64,000 nt of DNA from Aptenodytes patagonicus (taxonomy: Eukaryota > Chordata > Aves > Sphenisciformes > Spheniscidae): contig NC_134955.1 in assembly GCF_965638725.1 (NCBI RefSeq), positions 12,242,316 to 12,306,315 on the forward strand, written 5' to 3'. How positions within the stretch are numbered: the stretch's first letter is position 1; each line of letters opens with the position of its first letter. Of the stretch, positions 10,001-22,850 are shown piece after piece. Below the pieces are notes generated by a model. That model had not been told where the DNA came from and did no database searches. It saw nothing but the letters and a program-made list of their open reading frames with translations. The position numbers and the translations under genes were made by a program.

Positions 10001-13000
10001 AATTGTCATTTATAATACGTTGAAATGCCTAATTCCCCTTTAATATTTCAGCTTTTGGAAAAGAAGAAGAGAGTCCAACTCAAAGACATGGGGGAGGATT
10101 TGGAGTGCCTCTGTCAGATAATGAGGACAGTGGGACCTAGATTAGACCATGCAAAAGCCAAGGTATGTGCATAGCCACTGCAGTCATTAAACTAGTTAAA
10201 TTCTATGGCTGAGACTTTAATTGCCTGAACCTTCTGTATTCAATGTTCTATTCATAAGTATAAAACTGAAGTCTGACTTTCAGAGAGCAAGAGTGCCAAC
10301 TACTGTTCCTGCGTCAAATCTCTTGATAGCAAAAGGAGCCGATTCTTGAAATGGTTTTAAATGTCTTTCCAGAACGCAGTTAAGGTCATTAGGAAGTCAT
10401 AAAAGCAAGAATGTTGTTTCTCTAAATGCTGCTTGAAAAGATACGGTGGGGAACTCTATTCTGAACACAACTAGGTGACATGACAGATGTATTTTGGACC
10501 TTGACTTGCGAGTTCAGAATGTAAACTTGAAATGGTGTTACAGTAATGAGAATTTCGGCAGGTTTTCATCTTTGACTCAGATGAGATGTCTTGATTCATT
10601 AGCTTTCCTTAAGCTCTACTGCTGTCAAGGAGATTGAGATGGCAGGGAAGGGCAGTCTGTTCTATTACTTGATCTTAGATGACTTGAATGTGGTCACATT
10701 TCCTGAAAAATACTCAAAACAGTGATAGAATTAGCCCTCACTTGTAACATCACTTTTGTTCCCCCAGTCCTTAATGGATCAGTACTTTGCCCGTATGCGC
10801 TCCTTGATGTCAAGTAAGGAATTGCCAGCAAGGATTCGTTTCCTGCTGCAGGTATGATGATAAAATGGCTTACTGCTTCCTTTTCTCACAAAGTTGTCTC
10901 GAATCCTCTCCTAATAATTCATTATGTTCCAAGGATACTGTGGAGTTGAGAGAACACAACTGGGTTCCTCGCAAAGCTTTTCTTGACAATGGACCAAAGA
11001 CTATCAATCAAATCCGTCAAGATGCAGTAAAAGTAAGTGTTGAATGTAAAGTCTTGTGCTTGGCTTCTTGCTTAAGTGTTAAGGTGAATCCTTACACTCT
11101 CTACTCCATGTCACAAAACTTACGCTGTGCACTTACAAGTAGTTCTCACAGCAGTGTGACAGTAAGGGGTTAAGGGTTAAAATCAGATGGACTTTATAGT
11201 TCAGGGCTAAAAACTTGACTTTCTCAGGGACTACTACTCCAAACTGACCAAAGTTATAATTCCTGTTTTGAAGGATCTGGGAGTTTTTATTCCTGCTCCT
11301 ATGTCTCAAGGGATGAGAAGCGACTTCTTTCTGGAGGGACCCTTTATGCCACCCAGGATGAAACTTGACAGGGACCCGCTTGGAGGGCTTGCTGATATGT
11401 TTGGACAAATGCCAGGTACACTGAAACTGCAAGGCTGATGTGATGACTGTGGCTGTTGAACAAGACCTAAAATTGTCTTTTGTCTCCTTAATAATACAGG
11501 TAGTGGAATTGGTACTGGTCCAGGGGTTATTCAGGATAGATTTTCACCCACCATGGGACGCCATCGTTCAAACCAACTTTTCAATGGCCATGGGGGTCAC
11601 CTCATGCCTTCTGCTCAATCCCAGTTTGGAGAACTAGGCAAATCTTTTCTGAAAAGTCAGGTAAGGAAGATGTTGTTCACAGGGTGACTTCAGCATGTTT
11701 AGAAGCTCTGCTACAGATGCGTATGTTATGGATTATAGTCTGCTTATGTTGAACACTTCCTCAGACTTGATTCTGATAAGAACTGATGCTCAGCTGATAC
11801 AAAAATTCTAAACCACTTTTTAAATTGTGCAAGTGATGCAAGGAATACACTTTTACTGCAAGAAAAGGTGCATGTGGCTTTGGTGGGTCAGAATGGTGTG
11901 TTTTATTTAAAAGATAGCCCTGTTTTTAGGGATAGGTGCTGCTCTCCCACCACCCCTGCTCCTTCTTTCTCCCTTCCTGGCAAATAGAATCTTTGTTCCT
12001 CTGGTCCCTCTGGTACTACTTACCATATGATGTACGCCACTCCATCATCTGCACTTCTTTCTCTATATCTCCCTTTCTGAAATAGGGGCAAAGCCAGCTC
12101 TACCATAACCAGAATCAGGGACTCTTATCCCAGCAACAAGGACAGTCGAAGGATATGCCACCTCGGTTTTCTAAGAAAGGACAGCTTAATGCAGATGAGG
12201 TACATTACATGCCTACATTACTTAAAGCCTATTCTAAATATTGCCCAATGATTATAGCAAGACGCGTTATTATGAGGACTAATGCTGGAACTCTTTCTCC
12301 TTCTCCTCCTTCTTTGTCCCTTCCTCTTTCACCTTACCCCTCACTTTCCTTAGGGTATCCAGCGTCCTATGAGCAAGACTGAGATATGAGGGCAATTTCT
12401 TGGGGTGTCCCTTCCTTCCCCCTGACCTCCCCAAGAACACTACTCTGACATCAGTTCCCATGCATCATATTGATAACAATACATTTAATTAAAACTTGAG
12501 AAAATCCTGAACTTTAGAAACCCTGAAGTGCTGGACCAGGCTAAATTTTTTTTTTTAGAACCGGCTAATAGGCAAAATGTCAAATGCAAAGTAGATTGCA
12601 TTGTTATTTCAAGTGTTAACCAGACTTGTATCCTGATTTCTGAGCAATTAGTAGAGTTTTATCTTGGCTGTAAAACATATCAGCAAACATGCTATAAGTA
12701 TTTTCTTGGGTCTCTAACATACTGCATCTAAAAGGAGCAATTCCAGATTTTAATACCAATGGAACTAAATACCATAACTTGCAGCAAGTTGTGATTCATT
12801 GAGTCGTGCTTTTGGGGGAATTTCAGTACACATGTGGCTTAATCTCTATTTGAGTGTTAACATTGTAGAAATGAAAAGTCATGCTTCAGTGGGATCAGTT
12901 GGTGTGAGTCCATGGCTGTGTATTCTTGGTCAGAATACTTGAAACAGTTTGAGTTTTTTCTGACTTACCTGTTTACAGATTAGCCTGAGACCTGCTCAGT

Positions 13001-16000
13001 CTTTTCTAATGAACAAAAACCAAGTGCCAAAGCTTCAGCCCCAGATAACTATGATTCCTCCCAGTGCTCAACCACCACGCACTCAGACACCACCTTTGGG
13101 ACAGGTAAATACAAAAATTACTGTATGTTGTTGGCTATACTTAATTTCTTCATGCATGTAAAACTTAGACCAGTTTCTAGTATGGAAAGGGAGAGAGAAG
13201 TCTTTCATAGCACAGAGCAGGATATACAAAAAGAATGTCTGAAAACCTAATTTGACTTTACTTTGCCTTTGTATATATTTAGTGTTCTTAAACTTGATAT
13301 AAATGTAGGTAGATGTGTACTGCAAAGAAACAAATTCTAGTCCTATCTTTTTCAGCCTCCTCAACTTGGTCTTAAAACAAATCCACCGCTTATACAAGAA
13401 AAGCCTGCAAAGACCACCAAGAAACCACCTCCTTCTAAAGAAGAGCTACTTAAACAAACTGTAAGTTAAGTATGTAATAGTGCTTCTTGAAGCCTTGTAC
13501 ATGCTCTTTAAAAATGAATGTTTGTATAACTATACTTTTTTTCTCTAGGAAGCTGTTGTGACTGAGTATCTGAACAATGGAAATGCTAATGATGCTGTCA
13601 ATACTGTGAGAGAAATGAGAGCTCCAAAACACTTCATTCCTGAGATGTTGAGCAAAGTAATCATTCAATCCCTAGATAGATCAGATGAAGACAAAGAGAA
13701 AGCAAGTACTTTGATCAGCTTGCTCAAGCAGGAGGGAATAGCCACAAGTGACAACTTCATGCAGGTACTGCAGTCTAATAGGCTCACAGTCCTTGTTGCT
13801 TGGCTGTTCATGATGTTTAGCTTGCGTAAAGGCAGTGTGCAAATTTTTCTAAGTCCTCTTGATCTGAGGAGGTAAAAATAACGTATAAACCTGTGAGGGA
13901 CATAAGAAGTGATGAATGGAAGAAATGTAGGTAGAAGATTTCAGGAACTGGAAATGGGGAACCTCTTGGCAAGTGATTTAATGCAGAAAAGAAACATGAG
14001 GCTTCTATGTATGTAGTAAGAGTATTACTGTGCACAAGAACAAAATTGCTTCAGAATTTAAACTTGTATGTTTACTGTTTCTTAGGCATTCCTGAATGTA
14101 TTGGACCAGTGCCCCAAACTGGAGGTGGACATCCCATTGGTGAAATCCTACTTAGCACAGTTCGCAGCCCGTGCCATTATTTCAGAACTGGTGAGCATTT
14201 CCGAACTGGCTCAACCACTGGAAAGTGGCACCCATTTCCCTCTCTTCCTGCTTTGCCTTCAGCAGTTAGCTAAGTTACAAGATCGTGAATGGCTAACAGA
14301 ATTGTTCCAACAAAGCAAAGTGAATATGCAGAAAATGTTACCAGGTAAGAGTTACCACATAGCTCTTATGACACCTCATGTTAGTGTATGCAAGATGTGT
14401 TTTCCTTTAGTTTTTTACACCAGAGTGAAATGACGTACAAGGCTATTTTGATGCAGTCAACTGTCATTCATATGAATGGTCTTTCTTAAGAGGTGGTTAG
14501 ACCCATGAAGCATTGATTATAGGTTTTGATTAGCACCAGCTGTTAAGTGTGTCTTTCTTAATTTACTTGTCAGAAATTGACCAGAACAAGGACCGCATGT
14601 TGGAGATCTTGGAAGGGAAGGGGCTTAGCTTCTTGTTCCCGCTTCTGAAACTGGAGAAGGAACTGCTAAAGCAAATAAAATCGGATCCATCCCCTCAAGC
14701 CATCTATAAGTGGATTAAAGATAACATTTCACCCAAACTTCATGTAGATAAGGGATTTGTGAATATATTGATGACCAGGTGAGGTGCTATCTTGGTGTAG
14801 TTTAGGCACGTGTTTTAAGCTACCAGTAAGTCAGTAACTCTGTAAAGGCTGATGTAGCTCTGTGCAGAAAAAGATACAGTACATGGGGAGATAAATTGTT
14901 CTGGGTGGACCTCCCCTGTGTTAAACACCTATTGTATTTGAGAAGAAAAGCAAGTCTCCAGGCTTGCATTAGTGTGGAGTGTTGCTCTTCCTTGGGAAGG
15001 AGAAGTCTAGACCTGTGTATTCTTTTCTAAAATGTTCCAGAGCTGTAACAGGAGCAAAACTAGGATTTTTGTGGTGCACAACCAACCACAGTACTGATCC
15101 ACTGTGCATGCACCTAACTGCTGATATAAGCAGGAGGGTATTTTTAGTGATAGCTAGCAAACTGAACTTGAAAGTACTTGTCTCTCTGTTTTAGAACATG
15201 AAATCTAGCTGCTTATCAGTTTACTGAACTTATGTTTTTTGTCCAGTTTCTTGCAGTATATTTCTAGTGAAGTAAACCCACCCAGTGACGAATCGGATTC
15301 TTCATCTGTTCCATCTAAAGAGCAGCTAGAGCAGGAAAAACAACTGCTTCTTTCCTTCAAGCCAGTAATGCAGAAGTTCCTCCATGACCATGTTGATCTG
15401 CAAGTGAGTGCTTTATATGCGCTCCAGGTGCACTGCTACAACAATAACTTTCCAAAAGGTATGTGCATCAAGATCTTACCCAAAATTTAACTTGTGTATG
15501 CTTGCTTGTGTTTGTGTATGGCTTTCAGGCTTGTCCCTATATTTCTTAGAGTCAAGTAAGCTGTTCAGAAGGTTGTAAAGCTAATGAAGTTTAAATTTGC
15601 TTCCATAGGCATGTTACTGCGCTTCTTTGTTCATTTCTATGACATGGAAATCATTGAAGAAGAAGCCTTCTTGGCATGGAAAGAAGATATTACTCAAGAG
15701 TTTCCAGGGAAAGGCAAAGCTTTATTCCAGGTAAATTTTGCTAACATTAGAATAGAGATCTGTCTTTTGTGATCTCTTCTGCGCTGGAGTGTTTGAGAAC
15801 ACTTACAAACGGCATTTAAGACTTGTTAATACCAAGAAACTTCATGGAGTATTTCACTAGGAAGGAGTGAGGCAAGATGAACTACATCTTTTTCTTTACT
15901 AGAGACCTACGTTTATTGCAAAGTGTGGCTGAAAGATTTTTAAAATGAGTTTGGGGGAAAAAAGCAGTGTTGTGCAGAAGTCCATAGTGGGGAAATAATT

Positions 16001-16100
16001 CCTGCTGCCTTAAACCAATTTTATGTAACTGCAGGTAAACCAGTGGCTAACCTGGCTGGAAACTGCTGAAGAAGAAGAATCTGAAGAAGAAGCTGACTAA
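7056..16100 (+). CDS. EIF4G2: EIF4G2 (DAP5/p97/NAT1), GUG-initiated, 21 coding exons, 902 aa
   Basis: Cytoplasmic eIF4G homologue that binds eIF4A and eIF3 but lacks the eIF4E- and PABP-binding N-terminus, and supports alternative or cap-independent initiation. The joined exons give 902 residues against 907 in human, nearly identical throughout. The MIF4G domain is about residues 73-303, MA3 about 538-661, and W2 about 715-899, ending in the acidic tail EEEESEEEAD. The start is GUG at 7056 in the context GCCGCCAAAGTGG. Upstream in frame there is no ATG, and TAG lies at 5151-5153. The first in-frame AUG encodes Met202, already inside MIF4G, so AUG initiation would destroy the domain. Mammalian DAP5 is known to start at GUG. 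The linker before MIF4G is five residues shorter than in human. The stop is TAA at 16098-16100. Identity is not in doubt; exon edges are read by eye. Confidence 0.97.
7872..10960 (+). other. EIF4G2: MIF4G-coding exons of EIF4G2
   Basis: Exons 4 (end) to 11 (start) encode the HEAT-repeat MIF4G domain, beginning near IFRKVRGILNKLTPEKF and including KIKMLGNIKFIGELGKLDL and a C-terminal RIRFLLQ segment. In the family this domain binds eIF4A and eIF3. It is the most strongly conserved part of the protein read here. Confidence 0.85.
8665..8686. repeat. Alternating CG tract followed by C-run in EIF4G2 intron 5
   Basis: Five CG dinucleotides (8665-8674) run directly into twelve C (8675-8686), outside the CpG island and surrounded by AT-rich intron. 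The alternating purine-pyrimidine part could form Z-DNA and the C-run an i-motif. Confidence 0.8.
12241..12395 (+). ncRNA. SNORD97: SNORD97, box C/D snoRNA in EIF4G2 intron 14
   Basis: Nucleolar guide RNA in the same host gene as in mammals. Box C-like ATGATTA lies at 12248-12254 and box D CTGA at 12379-12382. The ends pair as TTGCCC (12241-12246) with GGGCAA (12390-12395). It is long for a C/D RNA because of a CT-rich insert (about 12289-12350). The guide ATTATGAGG (12269-12277) is complementary to the anticodon region of elongator tRNA-Met. A D'-like CTAA follows at 12279-12282, and the G at 12274, fifth base before it, faces wobble C34. Human SNORD97 is reported to act on this C34 together with SCARNA97. 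The mature ends may lie a few bases inside the given limits. Confidence 0.9.
12269..12282 (+). other. SNORD97 guide element and D' box for tRNA-Met C34
   Basis: ATTATGAGG followed by A and then CTAA. Pairing with tRNA CCUCAUAAU-type loop sequence is inferred, with one G-U pair at position 31. The box D' plus five rule points to C34. Confidence 0.6.
13430..14344 (+). other. EIF4G2: MA3-coding exons of EIF4G2
   Basis: Exons 16 (end) to 18 encode a helical MA3 domain, beginning near KEELLKQT and AVVTEYLNNGNANDAV and running through SLISLLKQEGIATSDNFMQ. Compared with human, only scattered conservative changes are visible. Confidence 0.8.
14574..16100 (+). other. EIF4G2: W2-coding exons of EIF4G2
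   Basis: Exons 19-22 encode the W2 (eIF5C-type) domain. It contains LEILEGKGLSFLFPLLKLEK and ends with an aromatic/acidic segment (NQWLTWLETAEEEE) characteristic of this fold. In the family it mediates contacts with eIF2beta and MNK-type kinases. Confidence 0.8.
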
Positions 16101-16300
16101 AGAACCAGCCAAAGCCTTAAATTGTGCAAACATACTGTTGCTATGATGTAACTGCATTTGACCTAACCACTGCGAAAATTCATTCCGCTGTAATGTTTCA
16201 CAATATTTAAAGCAGAAGTATGTCAATAGGATATCTTCTGCAAAAGGTTTTTGTAGTATGTCTTAATAGTCTACAATAAAAATATTTTAGAGTATCTTTA
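16101..16300 (+). other. EIF4G2: EIF4G2 3' untranslated region
   Basis: Short AT-rich tail after the TAA. A canonical AATAAA at 16275-16280 places cleavage near 16295-16300. A second AATAAA at 16840-16845 could serve a longer isoform. Nothing in the sequence decides between them. Confidence 0.7.
16275..16280 (+). promoter_or_regulatory. EIF4G2 poly(A) signal
   Basis: Canonical AATAAA 175 nt after the stop codon, followed by T- and GT-rich sequence. Confidence 0.75.
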
Positions 16301-19300
16301 ATGTTTAGATAACAGTGTATTAGCAGCATGCAATAATTACATCATAAGTTCTCGAGCAGAAGCAGTCTGTTGCAAGGGTCTTCTTTGCTGCCAGTTATCA
16401 TAGGCTGTTTTTAAGTTAGAAAACTGAATAGCAACACTGAATACTGTAGAAATGCACTTTGCTCAGTGTAATACTTGAGTTGTTGCAATATTGGATTATC
16501 CATTTGGTTGTTACAGAGAATTCTTAACTGTAATCGATGGTTGTTGCCGTAATAGTATATTGCCTGTATTTCTACCTCTAGTAATGGGCTTTATGTGCTA
16601 GGTTTTAATATCCTTGAGCCTGGGCAAGTGCACAAGTCTTTTTAAAAGAAACAGTTTACTTGCACAAAAACTGATCAGCTGAAGAGATGGTTTAATGCCC
16701 TTTGGGAAGAGGTTTTTGTGGGTGTGAAACATAACATGGTGAGAAATTTGAATTGGTCCCTCTATTATAGTACTGAAATTAAGTCTACTTAATTTATCAA
16801 GACATGTTCATGCCCTGATTTTATATACTTGTATCTATCAATAAACATTGTGATACTTGACTTGTTTCTGAATGTCTCCCAGTAGAAGAGCTTTGACCGA
16901 CAACTAGTTTGTTTATGTAAGGAAACATCAGTGGGAGTTGACTTAGACTGGGACCATCTTAAGATTCTTTTTATAATAATTGTCTTAACATGCAAATGAA
17001 TTCTAAATCTGGTCACAGACAAGACTAGACACTACAGATCTGCTGTGACAGGAGGAAAATTAAGAAATTCTGCTGAAGAAATGGTAGGAGTTTGCCTTGT
17101 GGTCCAATGTATGCTTTAGCAGTGAGTATGTGCTTTTTAACTTCTTAATGCTTTGAACTTTTCCCAGGTCATGTGCACATTCTTTAATCAAGTGGCACTG
17201 ACTATTAGCTGCCTGTTTCTCAAATTGGCAAAAAAACCCCCACAAAACAGTTCAATGATGTTGCATTGTACAGGCTTGAAATGTTATCTATTAAATTCTC
17301 AAAATACCTTGCTTCCTAGAACCTTGTCCCTAGTGAAGTTTTTTTCCTCATTGATACTCAGACTTTTCACTGTTGAAAGGTGATGTATTTGTAATGGCAA
17401 AACAGTTGTCTCCTTGACTGAAACTTGGTTTTGTCAGTGCTGGAAGTGCTTTAGACTGCATACTGTCTTCTGCATTGTGGGAGATGAAGTGGAGCATGAG
17501 AAAACTACTGGAGATCATAAAAGGGCTTGCTTTGAGGGGACGGATAGTTTGCATTTATGCACCTTAAAGTGCTGTGACAGGGAAGTGGGTCTGGTTCTCT
17601 CATTTTGCTGGCAATTTGCTGTGAACAGCAGGCTTCCTAACCTACAGTTTGAAGTAGTGGCCTCTTGCAACTTAGATTCCTTCAGTGAGTTTCTTCAGAT
17701 GCCTCAGTAACTTGCTGTACAATGTGTAGCCCAGTAAATCAAGGTACCATGTTTCTGTAAACCAAATGACACTCAAAGGGTATTGAAATTCCTGAATTGC
17801 TAACAAAAATTCCATGATACTTAAACACTGTCTCTGCATTTCAGGACTGGCATATCTAGCTGTAAACAGGAGAGCAGGATATTTCTGTGGATTCTAGTTC
17901 CAATTTGGAAAAAAAGAAAAGCGTTAACTGCACTTAAGTGGCTTGAGGTTGGGAGCTGGCTGCTTTTGATGTAGCTGCAACTTCTGTGTAATGGTGGTGA
18001 GCAGTGATGTCATGGGGCCTCCAAAAAAGTTTCTAATGGTATGTTGTTGCTCCCAGTCATGATGCAGAGTAATCTTCAATTTATGAAACTATTTCCTTTC
18101 CTCTCTGTAGAGTAATACAGTTGATGTTAGATCTACAGGGTGTGCAGGGTTTACCCCTCACTTCTTGTCTATTCTTGGGTAGATAAAGATGCTTCTCAAG
18201 TGTGTGTCATATACTCATTAAGGTTCTGCAGTTAAATACCCTTTACTGGGGTAGAGGAACAATAAGTATAGTTTCAAGGTTCATTTACTCCCAAGTAATG
18301 CCAAATTCTGCTGGTTTAGAATTGTAGGCTTACTTTTAAGTGTAGTAAGATGCAGTGTAGTGAAATTTAGCATTGTTTCAATAACAGGGTTGTGTTTCTC
18401 TAAGTATGTTGTTAGTTTCCTTTGTGTTTAAACTTTGCTGTTAACAGCTGATCAGGTTAGTGGTGCATGCCACTTTTTGTGTACTTCAGTTACAGGTTAC
18501 TAGATACACAATGCATGTCACTTTTCTGTGCTGCAAAGCTGAAGACAGGGAGAAACCACGAGTCATGAAAGAACAGTCCTAACGGGTAGTTTCCAACTAA
18601 ATTTACTGTAGAGGTGAGAGAGAAAGGCAACAGTAGAAAGGAGGTGCAAGTAAAAACAGTTCATGGTAAAAACTTCAGGATAATAGAACCAGAATCTGCA
18701 ACTAACCTTTTTTATTTGCCAGAGTTTTGGAGAAGGTTAAGCTGGCAGCTGCAGATTGTTTGAATAGCATAACTAAGCCTTGTATTCTTGCCCAGTCTAA
18801 AATGTGATTGCTATGATCTTACATACTTGTGTGTGAAGGCTTTGCTGCTTGGCTTGTTTGTAACTATTCACTGAGTTAGGAACTCTGTTAGGGAAGGGTA
18901 AAGCTGTGTAAGAACCATGACCAAAAACGTGGAATAGAACATACGCAGTAGAAAATGCCACTCAACTCTAGAATTACTCCATCATGAGACACTTGCAAAA
19001 TTTACATGCAGTTAGTCTGAACAGATCTGGTTTCTTGAAAGCAGTATAAAAATGGCTTTTATAACTGCAGCATATACATCAAAATGGTATTTCCATAGAT
19101 AAGGGAGCATCTTAACTTGATCTTCAGCTACTTGTTAAGTTTTTAGTGCTCGACTGCAGTGCTTGTGACTTAAGTCAATCTGGAAGAGGGGGTGGGTGTT
19201 CAGTTGGTCTAACACTTGTGTGGCTTTTAACTATGAGTTGTATTGTACTTCAAATGTAAATAGAGCATACTGCATTTTAAACAGTAAAATCAGTCAAAAT

Positions 19301-22300
19301 TAAACCAATATCACTGATCAATGATAATGGCTTTCATTAGTATTAATTTTGTTAAATGTTAGGTATAACACTCACAGGAGCATTGGAAAAAAAATTGCTT
19401 ATTAAACACATTTCATACCTGTTAATCATGAAGCTTACCTTCTGAAATGTTCAACTAGGTTGCAGTTACCACTTGGGAAACTTCACTTCCATGTGTCAGG
19501 GTTGCCCGGTGTACTTGGCAGCAGAATGCTGAAAAGCATGTCCATTTAAATGAGTCAATCCATACCAGATTTAAAGGTTCCTGCAAGAGAAGTTAGGGAT
19601 TGGTTATTGAAAATGAGCAGTTGCTGTGAATTCCCACCTTTTGCAAGGAATAAGCAGCATAATAGTTGGACTGCTGTCTATTGTCAGTGTTTATACCAGT
19701 AGAAGACTGGATCTCTTTTTCCAGCTGCAATTGTTACGTTAAATATTTCAGGAAAGCGTTCTGATCAAAGTTTCCAAGAGTCAAAACATCTTGATAACTG
19801 CACAGGCATCGCTTTTGTTGGGGAAGATGACAGGAAGAAGACTTCTGGGGCTGCGGGGGCAGGAGGTTGGGTACAGAACAAAATTTTTGCAAGTATAAAT
19901 TAGCTGACCTGCTTCTAGCAGATGGAACCTTCCACCTGAATGCTATTTGGATTTGGAGGTTTTTCCCAGAGCTGTGAATAAATCCAAACCATGATTAGAT
20001 AACTTCAGCACAGTCTTTAAGAATAGTTGCTGTAAATTTTTAGAATGCATCTGAAATACGAATTATCATAGCTTATGTTGCAGCCCAGGCTAGCAGCTGT
20101 AGTGACTGGTGAAAAAATGAGTTCAGTGCCAGTTCATGCTTATTCTCTAAAATCAGTTACCAGAGAGCTGATGCAGCAAACTGAAAGGGAGAGCTTACTT
20201 CTACGCATACCTGGAGAAACCTACACTTAGCACTGTAGCAAGCACCAGTTAATTACTTCAAATGCTGCTCATCTAAGGCCTTAACTGTGGCAAACAGAAG
20301 TATGTTGGTGCATCCTTGTCCTGTGTGCAGGGGGTTTGGAGTATGGCACCACCGATGTCGCAAGTATTCCCCTAACCTAGAACGAAGCAGGAGGGAGGAG
20401 GTTGATACTTTGAAAGTTGATGAAGAGCAATAATCCCCCGTGTTCTCCCCTCTTCCACCTCACCCCCTTTAGGATGGGGAACTGATGAGGGGCTATTACA
20501 GGAGTTAACCTGCAACTGGTCTGTGGCCAAGGTTAACAGCTGAAGGGCTGGGCAGGGCACTGTACTGAACTGGGGAAGCAAGGGTGGTAATGGGGTGTGT
20601 TTGGCAGAGAATAAAGCAGCAATAAATGCTTTGCACCCTCTTGGAAGGAGGGGGCAGGCTGTAGAAGAAGAGGAGGGTGGTGATGTATGCCACCTTATGT
20701 TGAAATAATACAGAATTCCCGAGGCGTAAGTATGCTGGTTATAAATGGGGCCTGGGCTCAAGTATTTTTGGAATAGTCTCACCATGTGAGATCTGTATGT
20801 TAATTTTGTAGAGTCACTTAAGTAATGGTTTGCACTGAATACAAACTAGTTTTGAAGCCAGTGATTTCATACAATTATAATTTGAACGGATACGGAAAAT
20901 GGAAATCGGAATGTGAGACTAGTGGCAGAATGTGTAAAGATGTCACACAAAGATCCTCAATTATCAAATGCACTTGTGTAAAGCTACTTTTTCCCTCACC
21001 TCACATAAATTGCCATACCTTCCTGTAACTATCATTGCTGCTTTTTATCTTGAATGATGTTGGCCAGAGACCAGAAGTATTCAGCAGCTGTCTTGCCTCT
21101 ACAGGCAGCTATGGTCTCAGTTCAGGGGGGCAGTCTGCTTATAGGCACATCTATAAATTGGTACAGTTACTCATGTTCTATCTTCAAAAGCAAAATAGAA
21201 GTAACCATATGCAGCTGAGACTTAAGCTGCTCACTGTAACAGCAAAGGAAGAAAAGAATTGTACAGCAGATCTATAGCTGTGGATATTGGGGTTTAATAG
21301 AACTAGTAATAGTAATTTAAAGGAGACTGTATCAGTATGGCTTTGAGATACCTGCAGAGTTGTTCTGCATCTGCTTCCAGAACAACCAAGCCAAGACCTT
21401 AGAAAGCTTGCCATTGCTTCAGAAATAGCTGCATGGGAAGCCTTTGCTATCAAGATAGAGAGCAGTCGCAGCATCTCCCTGGATCCGCTCCCATCCAGGT
21501 ACTGCAGAATAAGCTTCACTTCTAAATGACCAGAATTCTCTGGAACAAAATCAGGCCTTTACCTCTGAGGTTCAGGGGCTGAATAAGATTCTTTAGGTAG
21601 AAGGAGTTCCTTGAATGGGGTGGCTCTTAATATGGTGGTGTTAAAGTGATACAGGCTCATCTGGATTCGTTTTATAGAGCCCACGTCCATTTCCTCGAAC
21701 AGATTCCATACAGCTGGTAGTTGGAGACTAGTGAAATGTTATTTTTAATGAGTTGACTAAGCAGCCATGACAACAAGAGTTACATTTGGCATAAATACAT
21801 GCCTGGAGTGGGGAAAGCAACTATCTGGGATTTTTATCTTCAAATATTTCGAAGTTTCTAACAATGCAAATCCTACATTTAGTTTTTTGTTTATGTTAGC
21901 AGCGAAAGTGCCTGAAGGATCTGATGTGTGAAGTATTCCTGGAATTTTATTATCTAAAAAGCTATGCAAAACACTTAAGTTTGTGAAGGGAAAAGGGATC
22001 TTTAACTGGTTTGATAAAGTATGTGGAGGATGAAGAGTTTATAGAATTCGTTGTTACAAAATAGATGTTCTTTTTGGTAGGACAAAGTGAAATTTGAGAA
22101 ATGAAGGGTAAGTTAGCAAGAATATTAGAGTTAAAATTGAAATACAGGTGAAAGTTTGATTTGCCTTTCTATAGTGATTTTGTTTTAACCCTTTAAGGAA
22201 TGATTGTATATGCTTTCAGACTTCATAGACAGTTGAAGATTTAACCACTTTAGAGTGTAGAATACTGGGTGACTGGCCTTTCTCAGAGAGGAATCTTGCA

Positions 22301-22787
22301 GATGTGAATTAAATATTCAAAATAATACTAAATTACACCAAAGTTAAGAGTTCACTGCAGTAGAGGCTCTCTTTGTTTCTGCTGTTAGCCAGGGCTAGTA
22401 CTGTCATCTGCATCAGCTCAGGGACTCATGGTATGATCAGATACTTGAAAATATATTTAATTGGAATGGGTCTCTTAACACTTTTCCTGTATATTAGTCA
22501 AATTACAAACCCAAAGCCTAATACACTTTTGTGTTGGGAATTTAGATTCTGAGGAAATGAACTTTGCAGATTCCTGTGATACTACACTGCCATTATGATT
22601 CCGTGATAAGGTGACATCATACAAATACAAGTCTAGAGAATCAGTTCACAGCTGCTCCTTTAAAAAACAGTTGCTCTCCATGGCAAAGTAATAAACAAGG
22701 CAGTAAGCATCTGCTATCTCTGCATTCCTTCTGAGCCAGATGCATAAAGCAGGGGAAGTACTGAAGGCCTTGGTTTTTTCTATGTGC

Positions 22788-22850
22788 ATACACACACATG
22801 TATTTTGTATATATGTACATTATATACATATTATATATCTGTATTCCTTT
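22788..22850. repeat. Degenerate TA/CA microsatellite
   Basis: Short CACACA followed by interrupted TATATA/TATACAT runs. Confidence 0.6.

Larger units (their letters stand above)
4930..16300 (+). other. EIF4G2: EIF4G2 transcript: exon map
   Basis: Exons: 1 (~4930)-5158; 2 6986-7096; 3 7257-7322; 4 7761-7886; 5 8270-8372; 6 9087-9218; 7 9310-9376; 8 9460-9611; 9 10052-10162; 10 10768-10851; 11 10934-11032; 12 11274-11415; 13 11500-11660; 14 12086-12199; 15 12979-13104; 16 13356-13460; 17 13549-13764; 18 14086-14344; 19 14574-14778; 20 15247-15458; 21 15609-15730; 22 16035-~16300. Every junction is GT-AG, and codon phase is kept across all of them (2709 coding nt). Several introns are very short: 82 nt after exon 10, 83 after 7, 84 after 12 and 88 after 16. 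Intron 14 holds SNORD97. Exon 14 is exactly 38 codons, phase 0 at both ends. Confidence 0.9.

Noticed and set aside
16840-16845. AATAAA as the main EIF4G2 poly(A) site
   Set aside because: A canonical signal already occurs at 16275; this one is kept only as a possible distal site.
20372-20785. 137-codon minus frame
   Set aside because: Pro/Ser/Leu-rich low-complexity translation, no motif, no splice or promoter context.
21184-21519. 111-codon minus frame with Leu/Ser-rich translation
   Set aside because: No recognisable domain; length is within chance expectation for 64 kb of AT-rich DNA.
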